This document shows, piece by piece, positions 60,272 through 64,000 of a stretch of 64,000 nt of DNA (positions are counted from its first letter, which is position 1; each line of letters starts with the position of its first letter). Location: positions 5,979 to 69,978 of the forward strand of contig CAKRIL010000017.1 of assembly GCA_934343915.1 (NCBI GenBank). The letters are read 5' to 3'. Origin of the DNA: an uncultured Lachnospiraceae bacterium (lineage in GTDB: Bacteria; Bacillota; Clostridia; Lachnospirales; Lachnospiraceae). A model generated the notes under the pieces. It did no database searches and was not told the DNA's origin. It worked only from the letters and a program-made list of their open reading frames with translations. A program made the position numbers and the translations under genes.

Positions 60272-60784
60272 ATGTTCCGAAGATTATATCCGTCACAGGA
60301 TACAGACAGTATATATGATATTGATTTCAGTGCATTTCATGAGCAGGGCTACAAGGCAGTTCTGTTCGACATAGACAATACTCTTGTCGAGCACGGAGCA
60401 CCTGCCACACCGAAGGTTATTGACTTTTTTGACAGACTGCATTCAATGGGATATGAGACATGCCTTATTTCCAACAATAAGGAGCCGAGGGTCGCATCCT
60501 TTGCGGGACAGGTCAATTCAAGATATCTGTACAAGGCAGGAAAGCCTTCTCCGGATGGCTACAAAAAAGCCATGGAGCTGTGCGGCACCGGCAAGGACAA
60601 CACACTATTTGTCGGCGACCAGCTCTTTACGGATGTGTGGGGAGCCAACAGGGCAGGAGTGTACAGTATTTTGGTAAAGCCTATTCACCCTAAGGAAGAG
60701 ATTCAGATTGTATTAAAAAGGCGCTTGGAATGGGTTGTTTTGTTCTTTTACAGGAGGTATAAGAAGAGACATGGGAAAAATTGA
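60272..60784 (+). CDS. YqeG-family HAD phosphatase
   Basis: 170 residues. The HAD motif I is FDIDNTLV near residue 32, motif II lies in CLISNNK near 67, and GDQLFTDVWGANRAG near 116 is motif IV. YqeG of B. subtilis, a HAD subfamily IIIA protein, is thought to be a phosphatase with an unidentified substrate. It is followed by aroE with a 14-base overlap, as in B. subtilis where yqeG-yqeH-aroE are neighbours; yqeH is missing here. Confidence 0.92.
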   Translation: MFRRLYPSQDTDSIYDIDFSAFHEQGYKAVLFDIDNTLVEHGAPATPKVIDFFDRLHSMGYETCLISNNKEPRVASFAGQVNSRYLYKAGKPSPDGYKKAMELCGTGKDNTLFVGDQLFTDVWGANRAGVYSILVKPIHPKEEIQIVLKRRLEWVVLFFYRRYKKRHGKN

Positions 60785-61661
60785 CGCTGGGACAGCACTT
60801 TGCGGATTAATCGGAAATCCGGTAGGACATTCAATATCTCCGTTCATTCATAATACACTTGCCGACAAGCTCGGAATTAATCTTGTATATACAGCGTTCA
60901 AGGTTGAGAGCGGTGAGGTGGCGACGGCGGTTAAGGGTGCATATGTGCTCGGAATCAAGGGAATGAATGTGACCGTACCACATAAGCAGGAGGTCATGGA
61001 GGCACTTGTGAGCGTTGATGAGCTTGCAAGGTCAATAGGAGCCGTGAACACACTGGTGCGCACGGAGGGCGGATATAAGGGCTACAATACTGATTATCTT
61101 GGAATTAAGAGACAGCTTGCATGTGACGGAATAGATATATCCGGGCGCGAGGTTATTATCCTTGGTGCAGGAGGTGCGTCAAGAGCTGTCACATATATGT
61201 GCGCAACGACAGGTGCAGAGAAGGTGTACCTTCTTAACAGAAGCGTTGATAAAGCAGAGCAGCTTGCATGTGACGTTAATGCTTATGTCGGAAGAAACTG
61301 CGTATATCCAATGGCACTTGACGGCTATAAGGAGCTGGAGGGCTATAAGGATGGCACGGGTCATAAGTATATAGTGATACAGACGACAAGCAAGGGACTG
61401 TATCCTGATGTCAACGGAACACCGATAGAGGATGAAGCCTTCTATGACATGGTGGAGGCGGCAGCGGATATTATATTCAATCCGTCCGAGACACGTTTTA
61501 TGCAGCTTGCAGGAAAGCATGGCGCAAGGGCGTACAATGGTCTTGAGATGCTTTTGTATCAGGGAGTTGCAGCCTTCGAGCTGTGGAATGACCTTGAGGT
61601 ATCTGATGAGCAGTGCAGAGAGCTCTATGAGCTTATGAAGAAAGAGATGGGGCAGGAGTAA
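60771..61661 (+). CDS. aroE: Shikimate dehydrogenase
   Basis: 296 residues from the ATG at 60771; the upstream reading from 60735 lies inside yqeG. Substrate-binding motifs are GNPVGHSISPFIHN near residue 14 and NVTVPHK near 66 (catalytic Lys72-type), then NTDYLG near 104; the NADP domain has ILGAGGASRAV near 129. It reduces 3-dehydroshikimate in chorismate synthesis. Followed by aroK and aroQ, so three shikimate-pathway steps are grouped. Confidence 0.95.
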   Translation: MGKIDAGTALCGLIGNPVGHSISPFIHNTLADKLGINLVYTAFKVESGEVATAVKGAYVLGIKGMNVTVPHKQEVMEALVSVDELARSIGAVNTLVRTEGGYKGYNTDYLGIKRQLACDGIDISGREVIILGAGGASRAVTYMCATTGAEKVYLLNRSVDKAEQLACDVNAYVGRNCVYPMALDGYKELEGYKDGTGHKYIVIQTTSKGLYPDVNGTPIEDEAFYDMVEAAADIIFNPSETRFMQLAGKHGARAYNGLEMLLYQGVAAFELWNDLEVSDEQCRELYELMKKEMGQE

Positions 61662-61662
61662 T

Positions 61663-62211
61663 ATGAGCGGATGTGACGGCACAGATGCCAATGGCAACAA
61701 CATAATTCTGATAGGCTTCATGGGCTCCGGAAAATCCACATTCGGAAGATGGATTGAGAAAAACCACAGCATGAAGCTTATTGACACGGACAGTCTGATT
61801 GCAGTGCAGGAGAAAAAGACGATTAACGAAATCTTTGCCGAGCACGGTGAGGAATATTTCAGGAACCTCGAAACAGAATGTGTCAGAGCTTTAAATGAGC
61901 AGAATACGAGGAACACGGTCGTGTCCGTCGGAGGAGGGCTTCCGCTTCGGGCAGTGAACGGTGAGGAACTTCACAGACTTGGGACGGTTGTGTATCTGAG
62001 GGCAAGGGTTGACACACTTGTGAAGAGACTGTCACATGACAAGTCGAGACCTCTTCTTGCAGGAGGCAATGTGGAGGCTAAGATAAATGACCTGATGAGC
62101 AGACGGGCTTCCATATATGAGGAGCGCGCTGATTTAATCATCGACACCGACGATATGAGCTTTGAGAAGATGTATGGGAGGATAAAGGAATATGAAGCTT
62201 CTTGTAATTAA
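61663..62211 (+). CDS. aroK: Shikimate kinase
   Basis: 182 residues: P-loop GFMGSGKS near residue 19, LIDTDSLI near 40 with the shikimate-binding Asp, FRNLE near 67 and VGGGLPLR near 87 (glycine-rich shikimate loop), and a late SRPLL with the lid Arg. It phosphorylates shikimate at the 3-hydroxyl. The start follows aroE by one base; the end overlaps aroQ by 20 bases. The N-terminal 10 residues precede the normal family start. Confidence 0.94.
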   Translation: MSGCDGTDANGNNIILIGFMGSGKSTFGRWIEKNHSMKLIDTDSLIAVQEKKTINEIFAEHGEEYFRNLETECVRALNEQNTRNTVVSVGGGLPLRAVNGEELHRLGTVVYLRARVDTLVKRLSHDKSRPLLAGGNVEAKINDLMSRRASIYEERADLIIDTDDMSFEKMYGRIKEYEASCN

Positions 62212-62653
62212 CGGGCCTAATCTCAATTTCCTCGGGATAAGGGATAAAAAGGTATACGGGACACAGGATTATGAGTATCTTGTAAATATGCTCCACGACA
62301 AGGCAGAGGAGCTCGGCATTGATATTGAGACATGGCAGAGCAATCATGAGGGAGCGATTATCGACAAGCTCCAGGAGGCTTATTTTGAGCATGAAAAGGG
62401 AGGGCTTGACGGAATTGTAATCAATCCGGGTGCATATACTCATTACAGCTATGCAATCCGCGATGCACTTGCACCGCTTGATTTCCCGAAGTATGAGGTA
62501 CATATATCCGACATACATTCGAGGGAGGAGTTCCGCCATGTGTCCGTGACACTTCCGGAGTGTACGAAGCAGATTGCCGGCAAAGGACTTGAAGGCTACT
62601 GCATGGCTATGGAGGAGATTGTTAATTCATTAAGAGAAAGGAAAGATGGTTAG
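62192..62653 (+). CDS. aroQ: Type II 3-dehydroquinate dehydratase
   Basis: 153 residues, normal length. NGPNLNFLGIRDKKVYG near the start includes the catalytic Tyr region, WQSNHEGAIID near 50, VINPGAYTHYSYAIRDAL near 76-93 and VHISDIHSREEFRHVSV near 105 complete the site. It dehydrates 3-dehydroquinate by the anti-elimination enolate route. It forms a dodecamer in other bacteria. GGAGG lies inside the end of aroK. Confidence 0.96.
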   Translation: MKLLVINGPNLNFLGIRDKKVYGTQDYEYLVNMLHDKAEELGIDIETWQSNHEGAIIDKLQEAYFEHEKGGLDGIVINPGAYTHYSYAIRDALAPLDFPKYEVHISDIHSREEFRHVSVTLPECTKQIAGKGLEGYCMAMEEIVNSLRERKDG

Positions 62654-62656
62654 TAT

Positions 62657-64000
62657 ATGGGAGACATACACCCCTATTTGGGCGGGCTGCTTTTACTCGC
62701 CTTTGTTATAATTGATGCTGTGCTGTACGCATTTTCGTCGGCACTTCAGAATGTCAATGATTCATTTATTGAGAAAAAATGTGAGGATGAGGGAGACAGG
62801 AAGGCTAAGAAGCTTCAAAAACTTGCCGATAACCCTGCCGTGCTCTCCAACACTCTCGATATAACTGTATTTATAAGTAATGTAGCGGTAGGCGGGTATA
62901 TACTGAGAGCCCTATCAAGGGCAATAGAGAAAGCCACAAAGACACAGTCCGTATGGGTTATATTCGGTGTTGCCGTGGTTGTCATCATTGTTCTGCTTGT
63001 GCTCGGTGTGCTTGTACCTAAGCGCGTCGGTATGAAATACCCGGAAAAGACTTTGTACAGACTGTTAAAGCCGGCAGGACTTCTTATGGGACTGCTCACA
63101 CCTGTGGCTTTTATCGTGTCAAAGTTATCTAATCTTGTACTCAGAATTATAGGAATCAATCCTCATGAGCAGCTTGAGAATGTGACTGAGGAGGAGATTA
63201 TAACGATGGTCAATGAAGGTCAGGAGAAGGGTGTCCTTGAGGAGGGCGAGGCGAAGATGATCAACAACATCTTCGAGTTCGGTGACAAGGAAGCGCATGA
63301 TGTAATGGTACACCGCTCGAACATTATCGGAATTGATCAAAACACATCCCTTGAGGATGCTTTTAATATAATGCTTAACAACAGCTTTTCGCGATACCCT
63401 GTATATGATGAGGATATTGACCATATTGTTGGAATGATACATCTTCGTGATGCGATAGTGGCTTATGAGAACGACAAGAGCAACGAGACAGCGATAAAGG
63501 ATATCAAAAATCTTATGAGGGCTGCGTACTTTGTTCCTGAGACACGCAATGTGGATGCGCTTTTTAAGGAGATGCAGGCTGAAAAGATTCAGTTCGCCAT
63601 CGTGGTTGATGAGTACGGGCAGACCTCAGGTATTATCACCATGGAGGATATTATTGAGGAGATAGTCGGCAATATCATGGATGAGTATGATGAGGAGGAG
63701 AAGCAGATTGAGAGAACCTCGGATGATTCATACGAGGTTGACGGTCTCACTCTTCTTGATGACCTTGAAGATCTGCTTGACATCACGTTCGATACAGAAG
63801 ATTATGAGACAATCAACGGATTTATGATTGCACAGCTTCACAGGCTGCCATCCGATGATGAGAGCGGTGAGGTTGACTATGAGGGCTACCATTTTAAGGT
63901 CTTAGAGGCAAAAAACAGGGTAATCCGCAAGGTCAGAATAACAAAAAATGAAGTTGAGGAAGAAAAGGGTAATGACGGTAATTCACAGACTGACGAATAA
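62657..64000 (+). CDS. CNNM/CBS-domain membrane protein (HlyC/CorC family)
   Basis: 447 residues, complete: the stop codon is the last three bases of the window. An N-terminal CNNM (DUF21) domain with about four membrane segments reaches to about residue 165, two CBS domains follow (about 210-335, with RYPVYDEDIDHIVGMIHLRD and FAIVVDEYGQTSGIITMED), and a C-terminal CorC_HlyC domain ends at about 435. Related proteins export magnesium or sodium-coupled divalent cations. The hemolysin name is historical. The ribosome binding site is modest. Confidence 0.92.
   Translation: MGDIHPYLGGLLLLAFVIIDAVLYAFSSALQNVNDSFIEKKCEDEGDRKAKKLQKLADNPAVLSNTLDITVFISNVAVGGYILRALSRAIEKATKTQSVWVIFGVAVVVIIVLLVLGVLVPKRVGMKYPEKTLYRLLKPAGLLMGLLTPVAFIVSKLSNLVLRIIGINPHEQLENVTEEEIITMVNEGQEKGVLEEGEAKMINNIFEFGDKEAHDVMVHRSNIIGIDQNTSLEDAFNIMLNNSFSRYPVYDEDIDHIVGMIHLRDAIVAYENDKSNETAIKDIKNLMRAAYFVPETRNVDALFKEMQAEKIQFAIVVDEYGQTSGIITMEDIIEEIVGNIMDEYDEEEKQIERTSDDSYEVDGLTLLDDLEDLLDITFDTEDYETINGFMIAQLHRLPSDDESGEVDYEGYHFKVLEAKNRVIRKVRITKNEVEEEKGNDGNSQTDE

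Noticed and set aside
1..64000. CRISPR arrays, tRNA or rRNA genes, toxin-antitoxin pairs, phage genes
   Set aside because: No regularly spaced repeats, cloverleaf-type sequences with CCA-like ends or matching protein families were found; the noncoding gaps are accounted for by promoters, terminators, the palindromic element and the 6S-like RNA.

Overview
The window is one contiguous chromosomal stretch from a Firmicute of the class Clostridia, most likely a Lachnospiraceae-type gut anaerobe. Reasons: almost all genes lie on the + strand and are tightly packed with Shine-Dalgarno sites; vegetative promoters of the TTGNNN-N17-TATAAT type recur; a yrzL-yrrK-yrzB-yrrL-yrrM-yrrO-like gene order is present; there is an HPr-like protein without its active-site histidine, an ATP-type PEP carboxykinase, sporulation-associated families (SpoIID, YlmC/YmxH, a SigK-like sigma factor) and a 6S-like RNA. 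Genus and species cannot be fixed from the sequence alone. No tRNA, rRNA, CRISPR array, phage gene or transposase gene was seen.

Layout. 0-5 kb: partial cupin gene, DeoR-type regulator, CmpB-like membrane protein, membrane-anchored glycerophosphodiesterase, orphan carbamate kinase. 5-9.1 kb: a probable metal-homeostasis operon: a COG0523/CobW metallochaperone with a striking His/Asp/Cys-rich insert, then a second CobW-like GTPase fused to a YcgQ-type (TIGR03943/DUF1980) C-terminal domain, then a DUF885 lipoprotein. An inverted repeat overlaps the -35 box of the promoter in front. 9.1-13.5 kb: intracellular-type subtilisin, DUF1653 protein, RpiB-like isomerase, and pckA with a structured leader. 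13.5-14 kb: a 306-bp palindromic MITE-like element and clustered GTAAC half-sites. 14-22.7 kb: large lipoprotein, polytopic membrane protein plus acyltransferase, a 6S-like RNA, a SpoIID-domain protein and a YihY-family membrane protein.

22.8-38 kb is core housekeeping: scpA-scpB, M18 aminopeptidase, prmA-rsmE-cysteine desulfurase-thiI (ribosome and tRNA modification), HPr-like gene, mtaB, ireB, ruvX, DUF1292 gene, RNase J, ylbF, a short MltG-like protein, and the trmR-trhP pair for 5-methoxyuridine-type tRNA wobble modification, ending in a SigK-like sigma factor.

38.7-59 kb is a surface-polysaccharide locus: priming polyprenyl glycosylphosphotransferase, about eight glycosyltransferases including a GT11 fucosyltransferase-like protein, an acyltransferase, two Wzy/ligase-type membrane proteins, a PglK-like ABC flippase (no Wzx is visible), a Wzz-like co-polymerase with a degenerate kinase-like tail, and two LytR-CpsA-Psr ligases that would couple the polymer to the wall. 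59-64 kb returns to housekeeping: vanZ-like gene, ylmC/ymxH, nrdR, yqeG, aroE-aroK-aroQ and a CNNM/CBS (CorC-type) membrane protein.

The best candidates for new biology are the CobW-YcgQ fusion with its metal-binding partner and operator, the palindromic element at 13.5 kb, the Wzz protein with a kinase-like tail lacking a P-loop, and the MltG-like protein without a catalytic domain.
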